Assembly: GCA_030065125.1 (NCBI GenBank)
Contig: JASJDM010000005.1
Span: 46,807 to 110,806 of the forward strand
Length of the DNA: 64,000 nt
Direction of reading: 5' to 3'
From: Lysobacterales bacterium
GTDB taxonomy: Bacteria > Pseudomonadota > Gammaproteobacteria > Xanthomonadales > SZUA-38
The notes under the pieces were generated by a model. That model was not told the origin of the DNA and did no database searches. It was given only the letters and a program-made list of their open reading frames with translations. Below are positions 18,075-27,193 of the stretch, one piece after another; the first letter of the stretch is position 1; every line of letters begins with the position of its first letter. The position numbers and the translations under genes are program-made.

Positions 18075-18533
18075 ATGACGCAGAAAGGCTTCACCCTTAT
18101 CGAACTGATGATCACCGTCGCGATCATCGGCATCCTCGCCGCCGTCGCAATACCGGCCTACCAGGATTTCACAGTCAGGGCCAGGGTTTCAGAAGTTCTT
18201 GCGGCCATGTCTGCCTGCAAATTGAACGCGGTTGAGTTTTACTCTGCCAACGGTGGCTGGGCCAGAAACAGTGACGGCGCGACCATCGACACCCTCGGCA
18301 TGTGCGACAGCGACGAAACCCAACATATCCCCCAGGACGGCGTGACCATAGCGCCCGATGGCACCATCAACGCATCCAGCCAGAACCTTGGCGGAGCCAC
18401 CATCGGTGGCGAAAACATTACCATGCGGCCCGTCATCAGCCCCGGCAATGAAATCGTTGGATGGATATGCGGGGACCCCGGGGACGGCACGGACCTGGCG
18501 TCCAGATACCGGCCGGGCTCCTGCCAGGGCTGA
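18075..18533 (+). CDS. Type IV pilin (PilA-like), copy 2
   Basis: A 152-residue prepilin starting [12 protein letters not shown] at the ATG preceded by GGGGGAAC; a longer in-frame extension upstream is rejected because the leader peptide fits here. Cleavage is expected after Gly5, with Glu5 of the mature pilin retained. The N-terminal 50 residues closely match copy 1, the globular domain has diverged, and the four cysteine positions and the terminal YRPGSCQG are kept. It appears to be a tandem duplicate. It lacks an obvious sigma-54 promoter of its own, so it may depend on read-through past the terminator or on a weaker promoter. Confidence 0.92.
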   Translation: MTQKGFTLIELMITVAIIGILAAVAIPAYQDFTVRARVSEVLAAMSACKLNAVEFYSANGGWARNSDGATIDTLGMCDSDETQHIPQDGVTIAPDGTINASSQNLGGATIGGENITMRPVISPGNEIVGWICGDPGDGTDLASRYRPGSCQG

Positions 18534-18648
18534 TTCGGCAATATCCGAGTCTGCCCCACACGGCACCTGCCAACACACTTAATTTCTTTGCTTTCAAGTA
18601 GTACCCTACACTCTGTGAGAATTTGCATGGAATTTGAGGGGACTACCT

Positions 18649-20376
18649 ATGGCTACTCCTGGCGCTAGCACTGTCGCCCTTAGCGGGCTTGCCAGACGGC
18701 TTGTCGCTGAGTCCCTGATCGAGGGCAACGAGGCGGCTGACGCCCAGGAAAAATCCCTCAAGCAGAAAATTCCGCTGGTGACCTACCTGGTGGAGAACGG
18801 ACTGGTCGATGCCGGCGAACTGGCGCGGCTGGCCTCCGAGGAGTTCGGCATTCCCCTGTTTGACGTTGAAGCCCTGGACCTGTCCCAGGCGCCGATCAAG
18901 CTGGTTTCCGAGAACCTGATCAACCGTCACCGGGCACTGCCCCTGTACAAACGCGGAAACCGCATGTTCCTGGGGGTATCAGACCCCACCAACCTGCGGG
19001 GGCTTGACGAAATCAAGTTCCACGCCAACATGGGCGTGGAAGCCATCCTGATACGCGACGACGATCTCGGTCGGGCCATCGACAACGCCTTCAGCGTAGC
19101 CGACCAGATGATGGAAGGCCTGGACGACGAAGAAGGCCTGGATGACGTCGATTTCGCTGACGCGGACGAACTGTTGGAGCACGACGACGGCGGCGCGGTG
19201 GACGCCGCCGGCACCGATGACACGCCGGTGGTGCGGTTCGTCAACAAGGTTTTGCTCGATGCCATCAAGCGCGGCGCTTCCGACATCCATTTCGAACCCT
19301 ACGAGAAAAAGTACCGGGTGCGCTTCCGCATGGACGGCGTGCTGAAGCAGATGGCCAGTCCACCGGTCAAAATGACCCCGCGACTGGCCGCGCGCCTGAA
19401 AGTCATGTCCGCCCTGGACATCGCGGAAAAACGGATTCCCCAGGACGGCCGCATCAAGCTGAACATTTCCAAGACCAAGTCCATCGACTTCCGGGTGTCC
19501 ACCTGCCCCACCCTGTTCGGTGAAAAGATCGTCCTGCGGATCCTGGACGCGTCAGCGGCGAAGATGGGTATCGACAAGCTGGGCTACGAGGAAAACCAGA
19601 AACAGCTGTTCCTGGACGCCATTGAAAAGCCCTACGGCATGGTGCTGGTGACCGGGCCCACGGGAAGCGGCAAGACGGTGTCGCTGTACACGGCGCTTAA
19701 CATCCTCAACACTGAGGGACGCAACATCTCCACCGCAGAGGATCCGGTGGAAATCCGGGTACCGGGCATCAACCAGGTGCAGCAGAACGTCAAGGCCGGC
19801 ATGACCTTTGCTGCTGCCCTGCGTTCGTTCCTGCGACAGGATCCCGACGTCATCATGGTGGGTGAGATCCGCGACCTGGAAACCGCCGAAATTGCCATCA
19901 AGGCCGCCCAGACCGGCCACATGGTGCTGTCGACCCTGCACACCAACGACGCGCCACAGACCATTGCGCGACTGATGAACATGGGCATTGCCCCCTACAA
20001 CATCACTTCGTCGGTGACCCTGGTCATTGCCCAGCGCCTGGCGCGGCGGCTGCACGATTGCAAACAGCCCGCGGACATCCCGTCGGAAGCGCTCATTGCC
20101 GAAGGCTTCCTGGAAGACGAACTGGAGGACCTGGCGGTTTTTGAGCCGGCGGGCTGCAACGTCTGTAATGAGGGATACAAGGGCCGAGTGGGCATCTACC
20201 AGGTGATGCCCGTAACTGAATCAATCCAGAGAATCATCCTGGAAGGCGGCAACGCGCTCCAGATCGGGGACCAGGCCTTGAAGGACGGAATCAACGACCT
20301 TCGGGCCTCGGCGATGAACAAGGTCCGCGAGGGCGTAACCGGCCTGGCGGAAATCAACCGAGTGACAAAGGACTAA
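18649..20376 (+). CDS. pilB: Type IV pilus assembly ATPase PilB
   Basis: A 575-residue extension ATPase. An N-terminal MshE/T2SSE-N domain spans about 20-150, an acidic linker 155-190, and the AAA ATPase domain follows, with Walker A GPTGSGKT (336-343), Asp box and Walker B VIMVGEIRD (401-409). The zinc-binding region near the C-terminus has CNVC (503-506), but the upstream half reads RRLHDCK with only Cys471 where CxxC is usual. GAGGGGAC precedes the chosen ATG; an upstream TTG frame is rejected. It powers pilus polymerisation with PilC. Confidence 0.95.
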   Translation: MATPGASTVALSGLARRLVAESLIEGNEAADAQEKSLKQKIPLVTYLVENGLVDAGELARLASEEFGIPLFDVEALDLSQAPIKLVSENLINRHRALPLYKRGNRMFLGVSDPTNLRGLDEIKFHANMGVEAILIRDDDLGRAIDNAFSVADQMMEGLDDEEGLDDVDFADADELLEHDDGGAVDAAGTDDTPVVRFVNKVLLDAIKRGASDIHFEPYEKKYRVRFRMDGVLKQMASPPVKMTPRLAARLKVMSALDIAEKRIPQDGRIKLNISKTKSIDFRVSTCPTLFGEKIVLRILDASAAKMGIDKLGYEENQKQLFLDAIEKPYGMVLVTGPTGSGKTVSLYTALNILNTEGRNISTAEDPVEIRVPGINQVQQNVKAGMTFAAALRSFLRQDPDVIMVGEIRDLETAEIAIKAAQTGHMVLSTLHTNDAPQTIARLMNMGIAPYNITSSVTLVIAQRLARRLHDCKQPADIPSEALIAEGFLEDELEDLAVFEPAGCNVCNEGYKGRVGIYQVMPVTESIQRIILEGGNALQIGDQALKDGINDLRASAMNKVREGVTGLAEINRVTKD

Positions 20377-20379
20377 GCC

Positions 20380-21600
20380 ATGGCGACCAAGGCAGCGGAA
20401 CTTCCGATTTTCACGTGGGAAGGCACTGACAAGCGCGGGACCAAGATCAAAGGCGAACAGGTGGCAAAAAATGTCAACCTGGTCAAAGCCGAGTTGCGCC
20501 GCCAGGGCATCAATCCCACAAAGGTCAAGAAGAAAGCCAAACCACTGTTTGGCGCAACGGGCAAGGCCATCAAGTCCCAGGATATCGCGGTTTTCAGCCG
20601 CCAGCTGGCGACCATGATGCAGGCGGGTGTCCCGCTGGTTCAGGGCTTCGAAATCGTCGCCGGCGGCCAGGAGAACCCGCGTATGCGCGACATGCTCATC
20701 GACATCAAGCAGAACATCGAAGCGGGATCGTCCCTGAGCGAATCCCTGGCCAGACACCCCGTGCACTTTGATGAGCTCTACGTCAACCTGGTACAGGCCG
20801 GAGAGCAGGCCGGTGTGCTTGATACGCTGCTTGACGAGATCGCCACCTACAAGGAACGTATCGAGGAAATCAAGTCGAAGATCAAGAAGGCCATGTTCTA
20901 TCCCATCGCGGTGATTGGCGTCGCCATCATCGTGTCACTCATCCTCTTGATCTACGTGGTGCCTCAGTTCCAGGTGATTTTCGAAGACGCGGGCACCGAC
21001 CTGCCGGCATTCACCCAGCTGATCATCAACATCTCTGAGTGGCTGCAAAACAACGGCGCCATCGTATTTGGCGGCATCGGTGCAGGAATCGCGGCCTTTA
21101 TTTTCGTCAAGAAACGATCAAAGCCATTCAACCACTTCCTCGACAGGGTGGTTCTGAAGATCCCGGTCATTGGCCAGATCATGCACAATTCGGCCATAGC
21201 CCGGTTCTCCCGCACTCTGGCGACTACTTTTGCTGCGGGCGTGCCTCTGGTGGACGCCCTGGAGACCGTATCCGGCGCCACCGGCAACCAGGTCTACGGC
21301 GACGCCGTGAAGCAGATCAAGGAAGACGTTTCCGTGGGACACCAGCTGCAGCTGGCCATGCGCCAGGTTAATCTGTTTCCGCACATGGTGATCCAGATGA
21401 CCGCCATCGGCGAGGAATCCGGTGCGCTGGACACCATGCTGAAAAAAGTCGCCGAGTTTTACGAGAACGAAGTCAACCAGGCTGTGGACGCATTGAGCAG
21501 TCTGCTCGAGCCCTTGATCATGGTGGTCATCGGCGGTCTGGTTGGAAGCCTGGTGGTCGGAATGTACCTGCCCATCTTCAAACTTGCCGCAACAGTCTGA
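20380..21600 (+). CDS. pilC: Type IV pilus inner-membrane platform protein PilC
   Basis: A 406-residue GspF/PilC protein with the two homologous cytoplasmic domains (about 70-190 and 270-390) each followed by hydrophobic segments (about 170-200, 215-240 and 375-400). Motifs such as FSRQLATMMQAGVPLVQ and FSRTLATTFAAGVPLVDAL mark the repeats. It starts three bases after pilB and forms the platform that PilB rotates. Confidence 0.96.
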   Translation: MATKAAELPIFTWEGTDKRGTKIKGEQVAKNVNLVKAELRRQGINPTKVKKKAKPLFGATGKAIKSQDIAVFSRQLATMMQAGVPLVQGFEIVAGGQENPRMRDMLIDIKQNIEAGSSLSESLARHPVHFDELYVNLVQAGEQAGVLDTLLDEIATYKERIEEIKSKIKKAMFYPIAVIGVAIIVSLILLIYVVPQFQVIFEDAGTDLPAFTQLIINISEWLQNNGAIVFGGIGAGIAAFIFVKKRSKPFNHFLDRVVLKIPVIGQIMHNSAIARFSRTLATTFAAGVPLVDALETVSGATGNQVYGDAVKQIKEDVSVGHQLQLAMRQVNLFPHMVIQMTAIGEESGALDTMLKKVAEFYENEVNQAVDALSSLLEPLIMVVIGGLVGSLVVGMYLPIFKLAATV

Positions 21601-21667
21601 GTACGGAAGGCCGAACGTGCGGTGCCGGCCCGCGGGCAAGCGCTGACAAGGGCGGAGTTTTAGCGTA

Positions 21668-22534
21668 GTGATTGAGGCCCTACAGGCCTACCCCAGCCTG
21701 TGGGTAGCGACGGCATTTGTGTTCGGATTGATGATCGGCAGCTTTCTCAATGTCGTCATCCTGCGCCTGCCCCGGCTGATGGAACACGAATGGCGACAGC
21801 AGGCTGCGGAATTCTCGGGTCAGGGTCAGTTGCCGCTCGATCCTCCACCGGACCTTGTTTTTTCCCGTTCCTGCTGCCCTCAGTGTGGCCATCAGATCAC
21901 GGCCTTCGAGAACATTCCTCTGTTCAGCTACCTTTGGCTGGGTGGCAAGTGTTCGGGCTGCGGGAGACGAATCTCTTTTCAATACCCGCTGGTTGAATTC
22001 GTCACAGCCGTCCTATCAGCCATTGTGGCTTACCACTTTGGGTTCACCCTGGCCGCGGCCGGCGCCCTGGTCATGACCTGGAGCCTGGTGGCCCTCAGCG
22101 TCATCGACATACGCGAACAGTTGCTGCCGGACGCCATCACCCTGCCGCTGCTTTGGATCGGCCTTTTGCTCAACGTCGGCGCCGTCTACACCGAACTCTC
22201 CAGCGCAGTCATTGGCGCGGCGCTCGGCTACCTCAGCCTGTGGCTGGTGTACCACGGGTTTAAGCTCCTGACCGGCAAAGAAGGCATGGGCTACGGTGAT
22301 TTCAAGCTCCTGGCGGCCTTCGGTGCCTGGCTGGGGTGGCAAAGCCTGCCGCTGATTATTCTCCTTTCTTCACTGGTTGGCGGCGTTGTGGGCGTGGGCA
22401 TGATTCTGCTGGGCGGGAAGGACCGCAACATACCCATACCGTTCGGACCCTACATCGCCGCGGCGGGTTGGATTTCCATGATCTGGGGGGAGCAGATCAT
22501 CGGTACCTATCTGCGGGTCTCCGGGCTGGGCTGA
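21668..22534 (+). CDS. pilD: Prepilin peptidase / N-methyltransferase PilD
   Basis: A 288-residue bifunctional type A24 aspartic peptidase starting with GTG (GGAG lies upstream). The zinc tetrad CPQC/CSGC (Cys70, 73, 95, 98) and the catalytic aspartates Asp147 (SVIDIREQLLPD) and Asp211 (GYGDFK) are present. It cleaves and N-methylates the two pilins encoded upstream. About 7-8 hydrophobic helices are evident. Its stop overlaps the coaE start by one base. Confidence 0.95.
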   Translation: MIEALQAYPSLWVATAFVFGLMIGSFLNVVILRLPRLMEHEWRQQAAEFSGQGQLPLDPPPDLVFSRSCCPQCGHQITAFENIPLFSYLWLGGKCSGCGRRISFQYPLVEFVTAVLSAIVAYHFGFTLAAAGALVMTWSLVALSVIDIREQLLPDAITLPLLWIGLLLNVGAVYTELSSAVIGAALGYLSLWLVYHGFKLLTGKEGMGYGDFKLLAAFGAWLGWQSLPLIILLSSLVGGVVGVGMILLGGKDRNIPIPFGPYIAAAGWISMIWGEQIIGTYLRVSGLG

Positions 22535-23157
22535 TGCTGCGAATTGGCCTGACAGGCGGCATCGCCTCGGGAAAATCCACGGTCTGCGGACTTTTCGCCG
22601 CTCGCGGCATTGAGATTATCGACGCCGACGACATTGCTCGCGAGGTCGTTGGGCCGGGTCAGCAGGCACTGGAGGAAATTGTTGAGCAATTCGGTCCCGA
22701 GATTCTGGATCGGGAGGGCAACCTGGATCGACGTGCCCTGCGCACCATCGTTTTCAGTCAACCCGATCGCCGAAAGGACCTCGAGGATATCCTGCACCCG
22801 CGCATCAGAGACCTCATGTGGCACCGGGCTGACCAGGCCAACGGAGATTACTGCATCCTTGCCATTCCACTGCTGGTTGAGGGCGGCCTGCACCGGCAGG
22901 TTGACCGGGTGCTGGTGATCGACGTCAGCGTGGACACCCAGCGCGCCCGCCTGCGGGCAAGAGACGGCGTGACCGAGGTAGAGGTCGAGGCAACCCTGGC
23001 GGCCCAGGCCAGCCGGGAAACCCGGCTGCAGGCGGCAGACGACGTCATCGACAACAATGGCCCGCTGGATGCGCTTGAACCCCAGGTCGAAGCCCTCCAT
23101 TCCCGCTACACCGCACTGGCCGCGGCAGAACCTCTGGAACAGGAAGGCCAGCCATGA
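22534..23157 (+). CDS. coaE: Dephospho-CoA kinase
   Basis: A 207-residue P-loop kinase that begins MLRIGLTGGIASGKST, with Walker A at 8-16 and the DADDIAREV motif near 35. It catalyses the last step of CoA synthesis. The start is set by the family N-terminus and by the TGATG overlap with pilD. A longer frame beginning at 22336 is rejected. Linkage of coaE to pilD is common in gammaproteobacteria. Confidence 0.95.
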   Translation: MLRIGLTGGIASGKSTVCGLFAARGIEIIDADDIAREVVGPGQQALEEIVEQFGPEILDREGNLDRRALRTIVFSQPDRRKDLEDILHPRIRDLMWHRADQANGDYCILAIPLLVEGGLHRQVDRVLVIDVSVDTQRARLRARDGVTEVEVEATLAAQASRETRLQAADDVIDNNGPLDALEPQVEALHSRYTALAAAEPLEQEGQP

Positions 23158-23897
23158 GTCGATGGAAAGCGGCGGGAATCCACCTTGCATTCAGCATGCT
23201 GATCGTCGCCTGCGCATTTAATGCCATGCTCCTGACCATCTATCCACCCCAGTACTTTTCCGCGGGCGGCGGCAACCAGTTGCTGCTCATCCTGCTGGCT
23301 GTGGACGTGGTCATAGGCCCTACATTGACCCTGATCGTGTTCAAATCGGGTAAACCGGGTCTTAAGTTTGACCTGACCTTTATCGCTCTGGTCCAGCTGG
23401 CGGCCCTGCTCTACGGCTGTTTAGTCATCGCCGACGCGCGTCCGGTCTTCCTGGTTCACGTGGGTGACCGATTCCACCTGGTCAGGGCCAATCAGATTGA
23501 GCCCGCCCAGCTCATCAACGTGCGCTACGCGGAATTCAAGACCCTGTCGTGGACCGGTCCGAAGCTGGCGGTGGCCGTCATGCCTGCTGATGTCCAGCGA
23601 CAGGAAGAACTGATGATGTCCATTGTGGCGGGCAATGACCTGAATTTTTTCCCGGAAACCTACGAGCCCTATGACCAGCAGTACCCCAGGGTGTTGCGAA
23701 ACGCTTTCCCGGTTTCGGATCTGATCGCGAAATTCCCCGCGCACCGGGAAACCGTTGAGGAGGTGCTGTCAGACGCACGCCTGGAGGTCCAGCAGGCCCG
23801 CTACGTGCCGTTGTCCCTTCTCCCGGAGTTTCGGACCGTCATAATTGACGCCACCAATGCCCGGGTTCTGGACATCGTTGACTTGGACCCCTGGTGA
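23154..23897 (+). CDS. TfpX/TfpZ family type IV pilin accessory protein
   Basis: A 247-residue membrane protein with three hydrophobic helices in the first 105 residues (about 7-27, 42-62 and 72-92) and a soluble C-terminal half. The pattern fits TfpX/TfpZ pilin accessory proteins, which assist surface assembly of particular pilins. It overlaps coaE by four bases (ATGA) and closes the pilus run. The exact biochemical role in this family is unsettled. Confidence 0.8.
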   Translation: MSRWKAAGIHLAFSMLIVACAFNAMLLTIYPPQYFSAGGGNQLLLILLAVDVVIGPTLTLIVFKSGKPGLKFDLTFIALVQLAALLYGCLVIADARPVFLVHVGDRFHLVRANQIEPAQLINVRYAEFKTLSWTGPKLAVAVMPADVQRQEELMMSIVAGNDLNFFPETYEPYDQQYPRVLRNAFPVSDLIAKFPAHRETVEEVLSDARLEVQQARYVPLSLLPEFRTVIIDATNARVLDIVDLDPW

Positions 23898-23962
23898 TCA
23901 ATCACGCACCAATCACCTCAATAGGCTAACATCGGGCCATTGCTGCCCCGGAGTGACCGAAT

Positions 23963-25024
23963 ATGCGGTACCTGATTGTTTTTTTTCTGATGACCCAGGC
24001 CGCTGTGGCCCAGACCACCGTCGAAATCACAGCCACCCGGGATACCACCCTGTATTCCGAGAGCGGCAACCTGTCAAACGGGGCCGGGCCCAACCTTTTT
24101 CTGGGGATTACCCGACTGGGTGATGACCGACGACCACTGATCGCGTTCGATGATCTTTCCCAGATCCCCTCAGGCGCGATCATCACCTCGGTGGAGTTGC
24201 AGATCCGGATCAACCGCGCGGTTGGTGGCGCGGTATCGACATCGGTGTTCGAACTGACCCAGGACTGGGGAGAGTCCACCTCCAATGCGCCGGGAGCCGG
24301 TGGCATGGGTGCGACCGCCGAGGACGGTGATGCCACCTGGACCACAGCCGTGGTGCCCGGCACCCCCTGGAATACGCCGGGCGGTGACCTGGCTGCCACT
24401 GAGTTGACCAGCACCCCGGTCGGGAACAGCGGCTTCATGGTGTTTCCCAGCACGCCCGAACTCGTCAACGCGGTACAGGGCTGGGTCGATGGCACCGCAC
24501 CCAATCGCGGGGTCATCCTCCGGGTCAACAGCACCACCACCCGCCAGGCCAAGCGCCTGGAGTCCAGAGAAAATCCCAATGCCAGTGCCCGCCCCCAGCT
24601 GATCGTGTCATATGAACAGCCCACCTCGGTCACGCCCATAGCCATTTCCGGCCTCTGGTTCGATCCGGCCCTGGATGGCGAAGGTTACAACGTGATTCAG
24701 TCGGAAGGCGCTACAACCATTTTCTTTTACGGCTACGACAGCGAGGGTAACCGGCTCTGGCTGGTGACAACCAGCGTACCGGACGAGCCCATTGGCGTGG
24801 GCAACACGGTGATTTTCCAGCTAGCAGAAGGCGGTGGGGATGGCACTTTTGATGCACCCTCCCCGTCCACGGAATTGAGCCCATGGGGCACACTGGAGGT
24901 CACCATGAGCAGCTGTACCGAGGGCCGGTTCGTACTGAGCGGCACGGACGGCAGCAAAACCTCAAACGTCATTAAGCTGGCCGGCATTGCCGGAACCAGC
25001 TGTGACGAGATGATGAAACGCTGA
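23963..25024 (+). CDS. Exported DNRLRE-domain protein with a W-x-P/GxG C-terminal domain
   Basis: A 353-residue protein with a signal peptide (1-16). Residues 18-215 resemble a DNRLRE-type beta-sandwich (TRDTTLYSES, LIAFDDLSQIPSGAIITS, ending RPQLIVSYE). Residues 229-349 form a second domain beginning GLWFDPALDGEGYNV, with FFYGYDSEGNRLWL and a conserved Cys318 and Cys346. The second domain recurs near the N-terminus of the DUF3179 protein at 56588-58174. Function is unknown; an extracellular or surface-binding role is inferred from the beta-rich exported architecture. Confidence 0.7.
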   Translation: MRYLIVFFLMTQAAVAQTTVEITATRDTTLYSESGNLSNGAGPNLFLGITRLGDDRRPLIAFDDLSQIPSGAIITSVELQIRINRAVGGAVSTSVFELTQDWGESTSNAPGAGGMGATAEDGDATWTTAVVPGTPWNTPGGDLAATELTSTPVGNSGFMVFPSTPELVNAVQGWVDGTAPNRGVILRVNSTTTRQAKRLESRENPNASARPQLIVSYEQPTSVTPIAISGLWFDPALDGEGYNVIQSEGATTIFFYGYDSEGNRLWLVTTSVPDEPIGVGNTVIFQLAEGGGDGTFDAPSPSTELSPWGTLEVTMSSCTEGRFVLSGTDGSKTSNVIKLAGIAGTSCDEMMKR

Positions 25025-25047
25025 ACAGGGCACTGTTGGAGAGCGAA

Positions 25048-25293
25048 ATGCGAAAACTGATGATCACCGCCGTGCTGGCGGCGCTGCTGGGCTGTTCTTC
25101 GGAACCCGAGCCTGAATCGGATACCGCATCGGACACGTCAGCGGACCAGCAGCCCAGCCGGGACCACGTCCTCGCGGACCAGTACAAAGCACTTGATGAC
25201 GCCAAAAAGCTGCAGGACGAAATGAATGCCCAGGTGGAACAGCGGCTGAAAGAACTGGACGAGCAGAGCAAGGTCAAAAAAGACGACGGGTGA
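25048..25293 (+). CDS. Small lipoprotein with charged coiled-coil tail
   Basis: An 81-residue product starting MRKLMITAVLAALLGCSS, with a lipobox LLGC giving a mature lipoprotein from Cys16. The rest is acidic and then helical and charged (KALDDAKKLQDEMNAQVEQRLKEL). TTGGAGAG precedes the chosen ATG; an in-frame TTG at 25036 overlaps it and is less likely. No family is recognised. It follows the DNRLRE gene by 23 bases and may be co-transcribed. Confidence 0.65.
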   Translation: MRKLMITAVLAALLGCSSEPEPESDTASDTSADQQPSRDHVLADQYKALDDAKKLQDEMNAQVEQRLKELDEQSKVKKDDG

Positions 25294-25421
25294 GGTCACC
25301 CGGGTGAGGTATGCCCCAAGCGGGTGCTCGGTGACGGTTAGCTTCTACGTGATAAAGTAATGACGGGGAAGCAATCCGGGGTCGTGGATAGGCCCGACTC
25401 CCGGTAACAACGGAAGTCTTC

Positions 25422-26468
25422 ATGGACTCAGACATGTTATTGCGGGTGGTCGCGGCCGCCGTTGTCGGTTTTCTGGCGGGTTGGTTGATCAAGACCGTCT
25501 TTGCGGGCGTTCGCCTGCGCAAGGCCGACCGGGTCTGGCAGCAGCAGCTCGACGCGTGCAAGGACGCCCGGGATTCCGCGGGACGCAAAGTCCGTCAGTT
25601 GCGGTCAAAATGCAGCGAGATGGAAGAGGCCTTCGAAAAGGTCGAATCCGAATTTGACCTGATCCGCAAGACAATGAAGCAGCGGGAACGGTCCATCAAC
25701 AACCTGCGGGTGGAGCTCTACGACGCCAAGGCCAAAATCCAGGAAGATGACCAGCTTCGCGCCAGGGTCGCGGAACAGGATAAGAAGCTGGCCGAACTGA
25801 ACAAGATCCGGTCTGAAATGTTCCGACGCGCGCTGCACCTGTCCGAGATGGACTCCATGAAGTCGGAATTGGAGACCCTTAGCCAGCGTGCCACTCAACT
25901 GGAGGGTGACAACGCGAGCCTGGTCGAGGACAACGCACAGCTGCAGCAAACCCTGCGCGAATCCAGCAAGCTTATCGAAAACCTGCAATCAGATCTGACC
26001 GAGCTGCGCAGTGCTGAACCCGTACATGAGGCAGTCAGTGGCGCCGAGGGTGGCAGCCTCATCGCCGAACTGGAGCGACGCATCGAAGAGCGAAGCCAGG
26101 CGGTGGCAGAGCTGCGCGGCGAACTGGACCAGGCCCGAGAGCATCTGTCCCGCTACCAGCAGCAGATCCACAAAATGGAAATGGCCCGGGAAGCAGCAGC
26201 GCCTGCGCAAGGCCGACCCGAAGTATCCGAGGAGGCCCGGGCACCTCAAGGGGGTGACGTGGACGACCTGCAGCAGATTTCCGGCATCGGCCCGGCTATT
26301 GAGAGAACGCTCAATGGCCTGGGCATTTTCCAGTATCGCCAACTGGTCAACCTGTCGCCCGCGCAAATGGACACCATCACCGCCAAGGTGAAGGGGTTCC
26401 AGGACCGTATGCGCCGTCACAACTGGGTTGACCAGGCGCGCAGCCTGATGGAACAGCGCAAGCCCTAG
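25422..26468 (+). CDS. Membrane-anchored coiled-coil protein with C-terminal HhH domain
   Basis: A 348-residue protein with one N-terminal TM helix (about 6-28), a long coiled coil (about 35-265, including ELETLSQRATQLEGDNASL) and a C-terminal helix-hairpin-helix-like domain containing LQQISGIGPAIERTL near 285-300. This last part resembles the HhH 'flap endonuclease-like' domain attached to many envelope proteins. The combination suggests a scaffold rather than an enzyme. Function is not known. It converges on and overlaps the next gene by four bases. Confidence 0.75.
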   Translation: MDSDMLLRVVAAAVVGFLAGWLIKTVFAGVRLRKADRVWQQQLDACKDARDSAGRKVRQLRSKCSEMEEAFEKVESEFDLIRKTMKQRERSINNLRVELYDAKAKIQEDDQLRARVAEQDKKLAELNKIRSEMFRRALHLSEMDSMKSELETLSQRATQLEGDNASLVEDNAQLQQTLRESSKLIENLQSDLTELRSAEPVHEAVSGAEGGSLIAELERRIEERSQAVAELRGELDQAREHLSRYQQQIHKMEMAREAAAPAQGRPEVSEEARAPQGGDVDDLQQISGIGPAIERTLNGLGIFQYRQLVNLSPAQMDTITAKVKGFQDRMRRHNWVDQARSLMEQRKP

Positions 26469-27118
26469 CGCCGGAACCTGGTCCCGAACAGGCTATCGCA
26501 AATGGGGTAAGTGATGTTGAAGTTGTACTTCTGCATCAATTCGGGATCGTGGTGATCCAGGTGCAGGCGACGCAGCATGTCAACACCGGGAATGCGCCTG
26601 ATCCATGACTGATCCGGGCAGTGGTAGGCAAAATGCAGCCACTCGTAATTGAGAAAGTAGGCAATGGCAGTGGCCACGTACAGGTAGCCGGTGTTGGCCG
26701 AAACCAGCCAGGACAGCAGCAACCCCACGGGCAGGCCGAACACTCCGAAAAAAAACACGATCATGATGGACGGGAACAACACAGCCTTGAAATCCCGAGG
26801 GCTGTCGAAGGCCATTGTTGCCGGAACAAAAAACCGGTGATGCTGCCCGACATGCCGGCGATGCAGGATCCCCAGGCCCCGAAACCGGTGATGCATGGGA
26901 AACCGGTGCCCCAGGTACTCCGCGAGATTGGCGTACAGAAAGGTGACCGGGACCGTCATCCATTCCAGCAGCGAAACCTCCTCCAGCCGGCTCAGGCAAA
27001 ACCCGACGATCAACAGGCAACTGAGGCTGGTAAACCCAAAATGGACCCATCCACGGTACCAGGAAGGAATGACTTCCTGGCGGAATGCCTGTCTGAATTC
27101 AGAGGTACTGCGAGCCAT
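26465..27118 (-). CDS. Fatty acid hydroxylase / sterol desaturase superfamily membrane protein
   Basis: A 217-residue membrane protein with about four hydrophobic helices. It has the histidine clusters typical of the di-iron fatty-acid-hydroxylase superfamily: HRFPMHH near 71-77, HRRHVGQHH near 86-94, and HLDHHD near 189-194. Members hydroxylate or desaturate lipids at the inner membrane. The substrate cannot be inferred. It faces the CBS gene with 75 bases between the two starts. Confidence 0.82.
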   Translation of the reverse strand: MARSTSEFRQAFRQEVIPSWYRGWVHFGFTSLSCLLIVGFCLSRLEEVSLLEWMTVPVTFLYANLAEYLGHRFPMHHRFRGLGILHRRHVGQHHRFFVPATMAFDSPRDFKAVLFPSIMIVFFFGVFGLPVGLLLSWLVSANTGYLYVATAIAYFLNYEWLHFAYHCPDQSWIRRIPGVDMLRRLHLDHHDPELMQKYNFNITYPICDSLFGTRFRR

Positions 27119-27193
27119 GCGGCTGCCATGTCTTGTGCCTTGACCGGGATCGTATCACTATTGTGACGTCGTGGTTTCTGGAGCCTATAGCGC

